Positions 52,546 through 61,001 of a stretch of 64,000 nt of DNA are shown here, in pieces (position 1 is the first letter of the stretch; every line of letters begins with the position of its first letter). A program made the position numbers and the translations under genes. Origin of the DNA: JBQKLI01 sp012798975. Lineage in GTDB: Bacteria > Bacillota > Clostridia > Tissierellales > Peptoniphilaceae. The notes under the pieces were generated by a model. The model did no database searches, had not been told where the DNA came from, and saw nothing but the letters and a program-made list of their open reading frames with translations. The stretch spans positions 88,324-152,323 of the forward strand of contig NZ_JBQKLI010000003.1 in assembly GCF_052116305.1 (NCBI RefSeq), given 5' to 3'.

Positions 52546-52639
52546 ATTCCTTTCACGAGGCAAGACCTGCTCATGGGTCTTTTGAAAGAGTCCTAAAACC
52601 CCCGGCGGAGATTTTAAGATTCTATCTGAAGAAAGGAAT
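52546..52639. other. Structured intergenic region 1 (9-bp inverted repeat)
   Basis: ATTCCTTTC (52546-52554) pairs with GAAAGGAAT (52631-52639), enclosing an inner AAGACC/GGTCTT hairpin (52562-52581). It lies upstream of the BMP gene on one strand and the CWB2 gene on the other. The 52471-52918 gap holds no ORF I can support. Confidence 0.4.
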
Positions 52640-52683
52640 CTTTGAAAAGACAGAGTCTCCTGATTTCATATAATAAATTATAA

Positions 52684-52782
52684 ATAGCCGCAGATAAAAT
52701 AGAGACTTTGCTCAACATAGTTACGGTAAAGGAAAACGCAGGTCTTTTCTATTGTCTGCAGTTTATCCTTATAAGCGGCTAT
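52684..52782. other. Structured intergenic region 2 (8-bp plus 6-bp nested inverted repeats)
   Basis: ATAGCCGC (52684-52691) pairs with GCGGCTAT (52775-52782), and inside it GATAAA (52693-52698) pairs with TTTATC (52762-52767). Nested perfect stems suggest a folded RNA in the CWB2 gene leader. It is not a riboswitch class I recognise. Confidence 0.4.
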
Positions 52783-52918
52783 GATAATTACAGATGAAAG
52801 GGTAAATTTAGAATAAAGGCTATAGTGTTTGAGTAAAAAAGGTCATCATAGGAAAACAAGGGACATCAAGGTCGGTCATAAGAAAACAGCATACATTAGA
52901 AAAATAGAAGGAGATATT

Positions 52919-53176
52919 ATGAAAAAGAAATACTTCGTTTTATTATTGCTGACGATGACGATGATGCTTCCGAATCAAGCATTTGCAGAAAAGCTGAATG
53001 TCAGACGGATTTTTGGGGCGAACCGCTACGAAACAGCAGTAGAAATCAGCAAGGATTTGTACGAAAAGGCAGATACGGTAATTATTGCTTCAGGAGAAAA
53101 CTTTCCAGATGCTCTAGCGGGCGGATCCCTTGCAGTAGAGATAGACAGCCCCGAGATTATATCGGGTATGCAGTAG
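52919..53176 (+). pseudogene. CWB2 surface protein, 5' fragment
   Basis: The frame encodes a signal peptide (MKKKYFVLLLLTMTM... ending NQAFA at about residue 22) and the start of a cell-wall-binding repeat 2 (RRIFGANRYETAVEIS, FPDALAGGSLAVEIDSP). CWB2 modules hold surface proteins to the clostridial cell wall. After IDSP, near 53149, the frame enters phage DNA and stops. AAGGAGATATT precedes the ATG. Confidence 0.8.
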
Positions 53177-53778
53177 GAATCGACTGGGGAGAACCGTCAT
53201 GGGTTCTTGTCATGGGCGTTCGAGCAGACTACTCTTTACAAGTTGTATCGGCGAGAAGTTTCCAGCGAGCTGAAACACACCCACTACACGATGTAAAGCA
53301 GGTAATCGCCCATATCAAGCCCTATCGACCTAACATTATCGTGGCGGATGCAGGATATGGAGCAGACAAAAACGCAGAATTATTTAGGCATTTCCCCGAA
53401 GCTTTCTACTCTTGTAAATGGGAAACCTCAACGAATCCCTACAGTGTAAAAAACTTTATCGACCAGTGGAATAGGCGAAAACGACTTGTTTCAGTGGATA
53501 AAACTTCAAAAATGTAACGAGCACTACAATCGGTTAAAACCAATCAAATCGGCTTTTACTCGTGGAAAGAACACTACACAAAATTATTGGCCGAGCATTT
53601 AGCAAACGTACAAATACTCGATCAAGACAAAGACGGGTTAGTGTATCAAATTGCTACCCGCAAAGGGCCAGATCATTTGGCTTGCTGCCTGTCCTATGCA
53701 CTTATAGGGGTGGATAATCTAACAAGCTATGGGCTTAAAGTCAGTCAAGGGTACAAGATGGAAAATATAGAGGTGTAG
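53149..53778 (+). pseudogene. Phage terminase large subunit, C-terminal fragment with in-frame stop
   Basis: The frame reads GYAVGIDWGEPSW, then IVADAGYGADKNAELF: the RNase-H-like nuclease domain of a phage terminase with its Asp residues. It continues to a TAA at 53515-53517 that interrupts the frame; the same frame resumes RALQSVKTNQIGFYSW to a normal stop at 53778. The ATPase half is missing. Terminase cuts and packages phage DNA; this copy cannot. Confidence 0.8.
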
Positions 53779-53783
53779 TCCAC

Positions 53784-54014
53784 GTGAATAAATACGAAGC
53801 AGCGAGTCTACTAATGCAGGCTATTAATACGGTATTGAAATTAGATAAGGACGTAGATATTACCCTAAATGCTTACGGGCCCGAGGCCTACAAAGGGGTA
53901 TGTACTGAAATATCTGATTTAAAGAGCATAAAAGTGTTTGACTACGGAGATTTAGACTTCGAGCTTACTTTTATGTCAGAAGGAGGGTGCAGACAATGCA
54001 CAGAATCAGAATAG
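53784..54014 (+). CDS. Small phage protein, unknown function
   Basis: The 76-residue protein starts with GTG after GAGGTG and has no recognised domain. Its last residues carry CRQCTESE, a Cys pair. It sits directly behind the terminase fragment and overlaps the next gene, so it belongs to the captured phage segment. Confidence 0.5.
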   Translation: MNKYEAASLLMQAINTVLKLDKDVDITLNAYGPEAYKGVCTEISDLKSIKVFDYGDLDFELTFMSEGGCRQCTESE

Positions 54015-54970
54015 AATATTCAGACGATCAAGAGATTGAACCCGAAGATATTCTCGAGAAAGCCCTATCGAAGCTACGGGGCAAAAGAAAACAAAATAGA
54101 GTAAAATCAATGAAAGATGCGTATCTGAATACGCTTAGAAAGTACTCCTTGAATCTATACGATAGAGTCATGGAGGCTATGATGACAGATATCCTAGACG
54201 TGCTGTACGGTACCGAGAAATCGGAATCCGATATAATACCCCTAGAGGAAAGCCCCATACGGGTCTACAGCCCTAATCTTTCTAAAGGCACAAGAGGGCC
54301 GCTCGACACGACAGGGCTTGTCTTAGTGCAGATGGTTATTCATGACACTAAACGAGGCGGCTACAACGGTTCTAGATGGAAAGACCCTAGTGTCGCTGCG
54401 GAAAAAGCAGCAAAGGATCTAGGACGGGCGTATGGAGTTAAGATGACTGAAAAGACTCCATTTAAACTTAAAGGCACGAATAGAACCTTTACCGTACAAG
54501 AGATTGCCCAAACTATGGCGGATAATCAAATCGAAACCAACATCCAAGATTTTATTATCCAAAATTTTGAGCCCGCTAACAAGACAAAGAATCAAAACGT
54601 TGACGGGATTAAACTTTACACGTATAATTGGGACAAGGTAGATATGGCAAATATAGGATTTAAAGTAAAAGATAGTTGGCTATATCACACAAAAACCTAT
54701 GCTGAAGAATTTAACCTAGGCAGGCACGATAATGAAAAGTACTTAGCCATCATTCGAGAAATGGCCCAAAAGAAACCGTCTAAAGATGTCACTATCTATA
54801 CGAATGGGAATGCTAGAATTATCTATGAAGAGTCTACAAATACCTTTGTGAAGTTGGTAGGAGGCGGAGTCCGAACGATGTTTAAACCCAGACGGAAAAT
54901 AAACTATGTACGAGATGAAATTGCTGATTATAAGAGCAATTTTGAGCCTGAGCCACGGGAAGCAAGGTAA
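53996..54970 (+). CDS. Unrecognised phage protein, about 324 residues
   Basis: No family is recognised. The protein is soluble, with basic patches near the N-terminus (KLRGKRKQNRVK) and near the C-terminus (KPRRKINYVRD), and a middle stretch FKLKGTNRTFTVQEIAQ. It occupies the position where a portal gene would normally lie, between terminase and a MuF-type head protein, but it does not look like a portal. ATG 53996 follows GGAGGG. Confidence 0.5.
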   Translation: MHRIRIEYSDDQEIEPEDILEKALSKLRGKRKQNRVKSMKDAYLNTLRKYSLNLYDRVMEAMMTDILDVLYGTEKSESDIIPLEESPIRVYSPNLSKGTRGPLDTTGLVLVQMVIHDTKRGGYNGSRWKDPSVAAEKAAKDLGRAYGVKMTEKTPFKLKGTNRTFTVQEIAQTMADNQIETNIQDFIIQNFEPANKTKNQNVDGIKLYTYNWDKVDMANIGFKVKDSWLYHTKTYAEEFNLGRHDNEKYLAIIREMAQKKPSKDVTIYTNGNARIIYEESTNTFVKLVGGGVRTMFKPRRKINYVRDEIADYKSNFEPEPREAR

Positions 54971-54991
54971 ACTACACTTTTAGGAGGGGCT

Positions 54992-55222
54992 ATGAAAAGA
55001 CTAAAGTTAACGCCACGTGAGGAATTACCTAAACACAAAGGACAATTTACAGGAGATGAAGTTATTGCGTGCCCTGTATGCGGAAATCCAGTTTATGTAG
55101 AGGATATCTGCCGAGTATGCTCGTGGCAGAACACAGGAATTGTGAATATAGATGGCGGACCGAATCCACTAGACTTAGTAGATGCGATAGAAGCCTATAA
55201 ACAAGGGAAACCTTTAAGATAA
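54992..55222 (+). CDS. Cys-rich CPCC-type small protein
   Basis: The 76-residue protein has CPVCGNPVYVEDICRVCSWQN, a two-knuckle zinc-ribbon-like arrangement resembling the CPCC family. Such proteins sometimes accompany toxins as immunity proteins, but function here is unknown. TAGGAGGGG precedes the ATG and a terminator follows, unusual inside a phage late operon, so it may be a moron gene. Confidence 0.55.
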   Translation: MKRLKLTPREELPKHKGQFTGDEVIACPVCGNPVYVEDICRVCSWQNTGIVNIDGGPNPLDLVDAIEAYKQGKPLR

Positions 55223-55253
55223 AATCAACTAGCAGCAAGCTAGTTGATTTTTT
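55221..55253 (+). terminator. Terminator after CPCC-type gene
   Basis: AAAATCAACTAGC pairs with GCTAGTTGATTTT and ends in Ts. Confidence 0.8.
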
Positions 55254-55276
55254 AATGTATAAAAGCAGGTGGTAAG

Positions 55277-56089
55277 GTGACTAAAAGACAGAAATTACGA
55301 GAAATTCAAAAAATAATAGATAAATACATCAAAGTCTTACAGCAGTTGCCATCGGGCGGAACGATTGATCCCGCAATGGCTAGGAGGTTGGGGATTCCAA
55401 AAGACCTTAAGCCCTTAGTAGAAGATGCTTATAAGAGCGGGAGGCTGAAAGGGAGAACGAAAGCTCGAATCTCGAAAGAGATTCTAGAACAGTTTTTTGA
55501 AGAGCTAACCCCGAAAGGCAAAGACTTTACGAGTATCCACGCTATGGAAGTAGAGCAGGATATGGCTTTAGTACTAGAAAAGGCTAAATCAAGAATTACT
55601 CGTGCGAGTATCGAAAACTTGAAGCGTGACTTTAAAGTACTAGAAACCGTATTTGGCGAGCAGACACTGCCAAAACGAAAGATGTCCTCTATTTTGCGGG
55701 AAATTACGAAAGACGTGCGACAAGATTGGGATATGGTGGTTCGAGCTGAAACGGTGAACACACAGCAGCATGCGATAGCCCATGAGATTCTAGAGGGTAC
55801 AAGCCCATATAGTAATCTCGGCCCGGATACGAGAGTGTTTAAACGGCCGAACCCCGATGCTTGCGACCATTGCAAGAAACATTATCTAGAAAAAGACGGA
55901 AGAACGCCAAAAGTATTCAAGCTGTCTGAATTGATAGAGAATGGCACAAACTATGGCAAGAAAGTAGGAGCGTGGCAGCCAGTTCTAGGTATCATGCACC
56001 CGCACTGCGAATGTCAGGTGAGTGTATTGCCCGAAGGTACAGAGTTTGACGAGCACGGGCAGATTAAAATTGTTAAAGATAGAAGGTGA
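55277..56089 (+). CDS. Phage head morphogenesis (MuF-like minor head) protein
   Basis: The 270-residue protein has a helical N-terminal half and a C-terminal MuF-like motif set: RAETVNTQQHAIAHE, then CDHCKKHY and HPHCECQVSVLPEG with Cys/His likely to bind zinc. MuF-type proteins sit inside the phage head near the portal. A GTG start follows AGGTGGTAAG. It is intact although its neighbours are broken. Confidence 0.65.
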   Translation: MTKRQKLREIQKIIDKYIKVLQQLPSGGTIDPAMARRLGIPKDLKPLVEDAYKSGRLKGRTKARISKEILEQFFEELTPKGKDFTSIHAMEVEQDMALVLEKAKSRITRASIENLKRDFKVLETVFGEQTLPKRKMSSILREITKDVRQDWDMVVRAETVNTQQHAIAHEILEGTSPYSNLGPDTRVFKRPNPDACDHCKKHYLEKDGRTPKVFKLSELIENGTNYGKKVGAWQPVLGIMHPHCECQVSVLPEGTEFDEHGQIKIVKDRR

Positions 56090-56095
56090 TAGATA

Positions 56096-56527
56096 GTGAG
56101 TTATGAACCAGTTCAAGCACGAGTAAAAGTCATCAAGCACAGCTATGATGATAATCCCGACTACAGCAATGTGTGGGAATATGATAAAGATGGAAACATA
56201 ATCTCCCGCCCTTACCGTATCTTTGGTAAAAACCGATATGAAACCGCAGTACAGGTGGCGATGGACTACTGGCACTATTTTAAAGAAGGTCCAGAAACCA
56301 CAATAATTGCAAATGGAAAAGATTATCCCGATGCCCTTGCAGCTGCGAATCTTGCAGGAAGATATAAAGGAGTAATCCTTTTGACAGATTCGAAGACTCT
56401 TCCAGAAAGTACAAAACATCATCTAGAAGGTCTTGGCGGATCGGATGTTATTATCGTCGGAGGAGAAGCAGCAGTAAGTACAGAGGTTTTTCAAGAGATA
56501 GAAAATATTGAAAGAGTATCCAACTAA
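56096..56527 (+). pseudogene. Chimera: phage N-terminus fused to CWB2 3' fragment
   Basis: From a GTG start, residues 1 to about 39 (phage-like, ending NIISRP) run in frame into a CWB2 repeat from about residue 40: YRIFGKNRYETAVQVAM, YPDALAAANLAG and VIIVGGEAAVS. With no signal peptide, the CWB2 part cannot reach the wall. It is the right-hand remnant of the surface-protein gene whose 5' part is at 52919. A strong terminator follows. Confidence 0.7.
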
Positions 56528-56546
56528 AAGCTGCATTAAAGCAAAA

Positions 56547-56586
56547 GAAATAACAGGATGGAGACCCTCTATCCTGTTATTTGTTT
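56547..56586 (+). terminator. Terminator of the CWB2 gene
   Basis: AAATAACAGGATGGAG pairs with CTCTATCCTGTTATTT (one G-U). Confidence 0.85.
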
Positions 56587-56805
56587 AAAGTTTTGCTGGG
56601 GATGAGGATCTGCAGAATAAAAGAATTAAAATTTTGCCGATAAAAAAGAGATCAAGAATTACAAAATAAAAGCTGTCTTTTTATAATTTATGATAATATA
56701 ATTATATATTATAAAGAAGGGGAAAAGCCCACAATCTACGGCTTACCGCTTTCTTTAGATGCTGCCCGCTTTTTCGGCAAAAAAATTGATAATTTAGGAG
56801 GAACT

Positions 56806-57921
56806 ATGAAAGAAAAGTTTTTTACAAAAGAGAGGACAATCTTTTTACTGATTGCCTTTGGAATCACCTACATAATGGGAATCCCCCTTTATTTTGCAAA
56901 GCAGAAAGGAATCGATATTAATATTTTTCCGAATTTCCAAATGCATCTGCCTGCAGCGGGTGTGATGATCGCCATGCTCTTGACAAGAAAATCAGATCCA
57001 AATCTCCCTAAAAAATTCTATTATACATATCTTTTAGGAGTGCTGATTCTTTTCGCCTTAACGATAATCAGCTTCTTTATTCCAGGGAATCAATGGCTGA
57101 GTTATTCTAGTCTTGTGATGGTAGCGTTTTCTGTTGTCCTATGGATAATGCTTATAAATCAAAAGAAAAACAATAGAGCCTATGGTTTGGATAAAGGGAG
57201 TATAAAGCGGGTCTTGCTGGCGGCGCTTATCTTTGTTGTTTTATATTTTGCAAGGATATTCATTTATGCCGGTATAACAGGAGAATGGAATGAAATAAAC
57301 GCCCTCCTTCAAACTCGAAACCTAGGACTGGCAGCCATGCTGATCCCAAACTTCCTGCTCACCATGATGCCCTTTTTCGGGGAAGAATACGGATGGAGAA
57401 CCTATCTTCAGCCTATCTTTCAAAAAGACTTTGGAATGTGGAAAGGAATCTTTTTATTAGGACTGGTATGGGGATTATGGCATCTTCCTCTAAACCTCTT
57501 CTACTACTCAGCTGACGGAATGGGCGCCATGAGCTTCATGAATCAAATCGTAAACTGCATCACCCTTTCCTTTTTCTTAGGATTCGCATTTAACTACAGC
57601 AAGTCTACCTGGTCAGCCGCTTTGATCCATTTTCTGAATAATAATATGGTCCTATTCTTCGTGGAAGACGTATCAAGTTCAGTTCTCCAAAACAACATCT
57701 ATTCGATACAATCCATACTGCTTCTCTTTGGACTAAGCGCTGTCCTCTTCGGACCCTTTATGTTTACAAAATGGATGAAAAAAGACGAGTACCGCATGAA
57801 GACAATAGAGGAAAGGGCAGAAGAAGAGAGGATGAATCCAGAGGATACTGAGGAAGATGAAAGCCCTGGAAGAGTGTCTGAGTATAGGAAGATTGATAGT
57901 GGAAAACAAGTTAGTAAGTAA
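56806..57921 (+). CDS. CPBP-family intramembrane glutamic endopeptidase
   Basis: The 371-residue protein has about eight membrane helices and the CPBP (CAAX protease/bacteriocin-processing) motifs: EEYGWRTYL (EExxxR), LVWGLWHLPLNLFYY and HFLNNNM. Known relatives cleave membrane-bound substrates or protect against bacteriocins. The C-terminal 60 residues are acidic and soluble. TTTAGGAGGAACT precedes the ATG. The upstream frame is open in phase for about 50 codons without a start. Confidence 0.85.
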   Translation: MKEKFFTKERTIFLLIAFGITYIMGIPLYFAKQKGIDINIFPNFQMHLPAAGVMIAMLLTRKSDPNLPKKFYYTYLLGVLILFALTIISFFIPGNQWLSYSSLVMVAFSVVLWIMLINQKKNNRAYGLDKGSIKRVLLAALIFVVLYFARIFIYAGITGEWNEINALLQTRNLGLAAMLIPNFLLTMMPFFGEEYGWRTYLQPIFQKDFGMWKGIFLLGLVWGLWHLPLNLFYYSADGMGAMSFMNQIVNCITLSFFLGFAFNYSKSTWSAALIHFLNNNMVLFFVEDVSSSVLQNNIYSIQSILLLFGLSAVLFGPFMFTKWMKKDEYRMKTIEERAEEERMNPEDTEEDESPGRVSEYRKIDSGKQVSK

Positions 57922-58022
57922 AATTCCATTAAGAAGCTGATTTTAAAAGTGCTTTAACAAGTTTCGATAATTTTAAGAACACTCTTCTCTGAATCTATTT
58001 AAATAAGTTAATCCTTAATATA

Positions 58023-58067
58023 AACAGGTAAAACTAGTTGAGATTTTTCTCTGGTTTTACCTGTTTT
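58023..58067 (+). terminator. Terminator after CPBP gene
   Basis: AACAGGTAAAAC pairs with GTTTTACCTGTT around a loop of about 19 bases. Confidence 0.65.
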
Positions 58068-58093
58068 ATAATATTAGTGCTATTTTTTCTTCA

Positions 58094-58102
58094 TGGTATA
58101 AT
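58094..58102 (+). promoter_or_regulatory. Extended -10 promoter for hsdM
   Basis: TGGTATAAT, a perfect extended -10, lies 57 bases before the ATG. Confidence 0.6.
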
Positions 58103-58159
58103 AAAAATATCTAGACTATTTTACATATAAAGAAACAAATTAATATATAAGGAGTAAAA

Positions 58160-58960
58160 ATGATTACATCAGATGAAATAAAAAGACGATTATGGGACGG
58201 GGCGAATGAGTTAAGAGGCTCTATGGATGCCAGCCGTTATAAAGATTATATGCTGGGATTAATGTTCTATAAATTTTTAAGCGACAAGACAATAGATACA
58301 TTTAGATCAATCCTTGGGATGGAATCGGCTTCAAAGAAAGAAGTAATAGAGGAATATAAAAAAAGTCATGAAAGGGAAGGTCAAGATGTAGAGGAAGTAA
58401 TTCAAGATATTCTAGGCTATTATGTACTTCCAGAATATCTTTATCAGACTTGGATAAGAGATATTAATGCAGGAGAGTTCGAAGTTCAAAAGGTCACAGA
58501 CAGTTTAAATAATTTCGAACGAACGATTACAGGAATGGGAGATTCAAACGATTTCAAAGGTTTGTTTTCCAGTTCTACTTTAGACTTGTCAGATACAGCA
58601 CTAGGCAGTAATTTAAATGAACGAAGCAAGAATATAAAAGCTTTAATTCTATTGTTTGCGGATCTTGACATGGTTTCTCTTCAGAAGGGCGATGTGCTAG
58701 GAGATGCTTACGAGTATCTTATCGGACAGTTCGCCATGGAATCTGGGAAAAAAGCAGGGGAGTTCTATACGCCAAGACAGGTAAGCGAAGTTATGGCAAG
58801 GATGGTAGTAAAAACCTCTTCTATAAAGTCTATCTATGACCCTACAGTTGGGTCTCGTGTCATAATAATGACAGAGGCAAATAGTTCAGTAAAATCAAAG
58901 GTGTTGAAGCTTCTACCAAAGTTACAAACTGAAGAAACTGGTAGTTTATGTGTTGCTTAG
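58160..58960 (+). pseudogene. hsdM: Type I restriction-modification methyltransferase HsdM, truncated by an integrative element
   Basis: Residues 1 to about 233 are a typical HsdM: the helical N-terminal domain (LWDGANELRGSMDASRYKDYMLGLMFYKFL) and the start of the methylase (GDVLGDAYEYLIGQFA, GEFYTPRQV, YDPTVGS). The SAM-binding DPxxGSG motif is cut after GS. The last about 34 residues (RVIIMTEANSSVKSK... to GSLCVA) are not HsdM and come from the inserted element. The catalytic NPPY motif is lost, so the protein is inactive unless the 3' half can be restored by excision. Confidence 0.85.
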
Positions 58961-59026
58961 AGCCACTATCGACTAAAATAATGGTTGTAAGCAGCACATA
59001 AGCCAAAGAGAAAAAAGAGGTGGTGT

Positions 59027-59308
59027 ATGCGATGGATATTAAAAATTATCTTATTTCCGATTAATCTTGTCCTATCAATTTTGACTGCTTTTCTGACATT
59101 TCTGCTTGGTATAGGAACAGCATTACTGTATATTGTTATGGTATTCTGCATATTTGGGGCGTTAGCATCTTTCATTCAAGGAGAAGTCGGAATAGGTATA
59201 TCGGGCTTGGTCATCGGTTTCCTATTTAGTCCTTATGGGCTTCCGATGATAGGAGCAACTGTGATAGCATTTATTGAATTGATAAATGAGAAGATTAAAG
59301 CGGTGTAG
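59027..59308 (+). CDS. CD1845-like small membrane protein of a conjugative element
   Basis: The 93-residue protein with three membrane helices (IILFPINLVLSILTAFL; LLYIVMVFCIFGALASF; IGFLFSPYGLPMIGATVIAFI) closely resembles proteins found at the end of Tn1549/CTn-type clostridial elements. Function unknown. GAGGTGGTGT precedes the ATG. It marks the first intact gene of the element inserted in hsdM. Confidence 0.6.
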   Translation: MRWILKIILFPINLVLSILTAFLTFLLGIGTALLYIVMVFCIFGALASFIQGEVGIGISGLVIGFLFSPYGLPMIGATVIAFIELINEKIKAV

Positions 59309-59420
59309 ACAAATTAGAAGTTTTGGAGCTAACTTGAAAAGTAAGGAGATATAGTATGTGTGGAATGACTACCGGTTTATTAAAATAAATATTTTTACAG
59401 AATATAGATCGGAGATAAAC

Positions 59421-59891
59421 ATGGAGTATATTATTAGAGAATTAAGACAGGACGAAATTAAGTTATTGGATACATTCTTATATGAGGCTATTTTTATTCC
59501 GGAAGGAGTACAAGCTCCCTCTAAAGATATTATAGAGCATCCCGACTTACAGATATATATTTCGAATTTTGGAAAGAAAGATGATATATGTCATGTTGCG
59601 GAAGTTGGTGGAAAGGTAATTGGAGCGGTATGGACTCGTATCATCAAGGATTATGGTTATGTTGATGAGTCAATGCCATCTCTGTCTATTTCACTTCTCA
59701 AGGAATATAGAAATTTCGGTATTGGAACAGAGCTTATGAAACAAATTCTTTTGACTTTGAAAGAGAGAGAATATAAGCAAGTGTCATTATCTGTTCAAAA
59801 GATAAACTATGCAGTGAGTATGTATAAAAAGGTAGGCTTTGAAGTTGTTCGTGAAAATGAAGAGGACTATGTTATGGTTTGTAAACTTTAG
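59421..59891 (+). CDS. GNAT-family acetyltransferase (element cargo)
   Basis: The 156-residue protein is a GNAT enzyme: YLISRELRQDEI-like start (MEYIIRELRQDEI), SLLKEYRNFGIGTELMKQ as the acetyl-CoA loop, and AVSMYKKVGFEVV near the end. GGAGATAAAC precedes ATG 59421; the reading from 59358 is not preferred. Probably accessory cargo, perhaps for drug or amino-acid acetylation; the substrate is unknown. Confidence 0.8.
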   Translation: MEYIIRELRQDEIKLLDTFLYEAIFIPEGVQAPSKDIIEHPDLQIYISNFGKKDDICHVAEVGGKVIGAVWTRIIKDYGYVDESMPSLSISLLKEYRNFGIGTELMKQILLTLKEREYKQVSLSVQKINYAVSMYKKVGFEVVRENEEDYVMVCKL

Positions 59892-60033
59892 TGTCTGACA
59901 AATCCCAGTTTATCGAGCTAGCGAACTATAGGTTTCTAAGAGATGAAAGCTATAAAACTTGTACGAATACTGTAGGGTAAGAAAAGAAAATTTCCTCTAT
60001 ACTAAAATAAACCGAAAGAAAGGAGGAATCGAA

Positions 60034-60900
60034 ATGAATATTATCAAGTCGTTTAACAAAACGATTGATTACCTTGAAAGAGTTCTTGATGATGAGATTG
60101 ATGAAAAGAAAGTAACTCAGTTATCGGGATATTCGTACTCAATGTTCAGTCGCTTGTTTTCTATTCTGACTGAAACAACGCTCTCAGAATATTTAAGAAG
60201 TAGAAGATTAACGGAAGCAGCCGTTATATTAAGAGATACGGATGAAAAGATTATTGATGTTGCTTTCAAATTCGGATACGAGTCATCGGATTCATTTGGA
60301 ACTGCTTTTAAGAATTTTCATGGATTTACTCCTTCAGAGGTGAGAAACGGGAAACCATTTAAATTAGTTTCAAGGGTGCAATTAGCACTAAGTGTAAGAG
60401 GAGGAAGAAGCATGAATATTACAATTCAAAAGAAAAAAGCATTTACAGTTGCAGGAATCAATGAACAAAACATCAATTCATCATTATGTCCGAGTATTTG
60501 GGATAAGCTATATGAAAAATATAGCCACGATGAGCTTGTGAGTTTGGGAAGCGGTAAAAGTGTAGGCGTTTGTCATGATATTTTAGACCTTGATAATTAT
60601 GATGTTTTAGATACCAATACAATAAACTATATGGCAGGCTATATTGTTAATGATGTAGACAAAGCAAGAGGCATGGGCTTGGAGGTTTTGGAATTTGAAG
60701 AAGCGGAATATGCCGTTGTAGAGTTAACAGGAAGTGTTCCGGATTGTATTCATAACGGGTGGAAATATGCAATGGAAGTATTCTTTCCTGAGCATGGCTA
60801 TGTTCATTCAGGAAAACCTGACTTTGAATACTACTATGAGGGTGATATGCATAGCAAAGACTATAAAATGGAGCTGTGGATTCCGATAACTAAAGCTTAA
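60034..60900 (+). CDS. AraC-family regulator with GyrI-like effector domain (element cargo)
   Basis: The 288-residue protein has an N-terminal AraC double helix-turn-helix (VTQLSGYSYSMFSRLF; IIDVAFKFGYESSDSFGTAFKNFHGFTPSEVR) and a C-terminal GyrI-like ligand-binding domain (ITIQKKKAFTVAGI, VLEFEEAEYAVVELTG). Such MarA/Rob/YdeE-type proteins respond to drugs. AAAGGAGG precedes ATG 60034. A cargo gene of the element, possibly partnered with the GNAT. Confidence 0.85.
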   Translation: MNIIKSFNKTIDYLERVLDDEIDEKKVTQLSGYSYSMFSRLFSILTETTLSEYLRSRRLTEAAVILRDTDEKIIDVAFKFGYESSDSFGTAFKNFHGFTPSEVRNGKPFKLVSRVQLALSVRGGRSMNITIQKKKAFTVAGINEQNINSSLCPSIWDKLYEKYSHDELVSLGSGKSVGVCHDILDLDNYDVLDTNTINYMAGYIVNDVDKARGMGLEVLEFEEAEYAVVELTGSVPDCIHNGWKYAMEVFFPEHGYVHSGKPDFEYYYEGDMHSKDYKMELWIPITKA

Positions 60901-60943
60901 AAACCAACTTGTCGAGCTAAATAAAATTAGATATTGAGGATAT

Positions 60944-60981
60944 AAGGCGATAGAAAATAATAATTCTGTCGTCTTTTTTAT
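60944..60981 (+). terminator. Weak hairpin after AraC gene
   Basis: AAGGCGA pairs loosely with TCGTCTT, followed by six Ts. Confidence 0.5.
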
Positions 60982-61001
60982 TTTACAGAAAGGAGGTAGG
61001 A

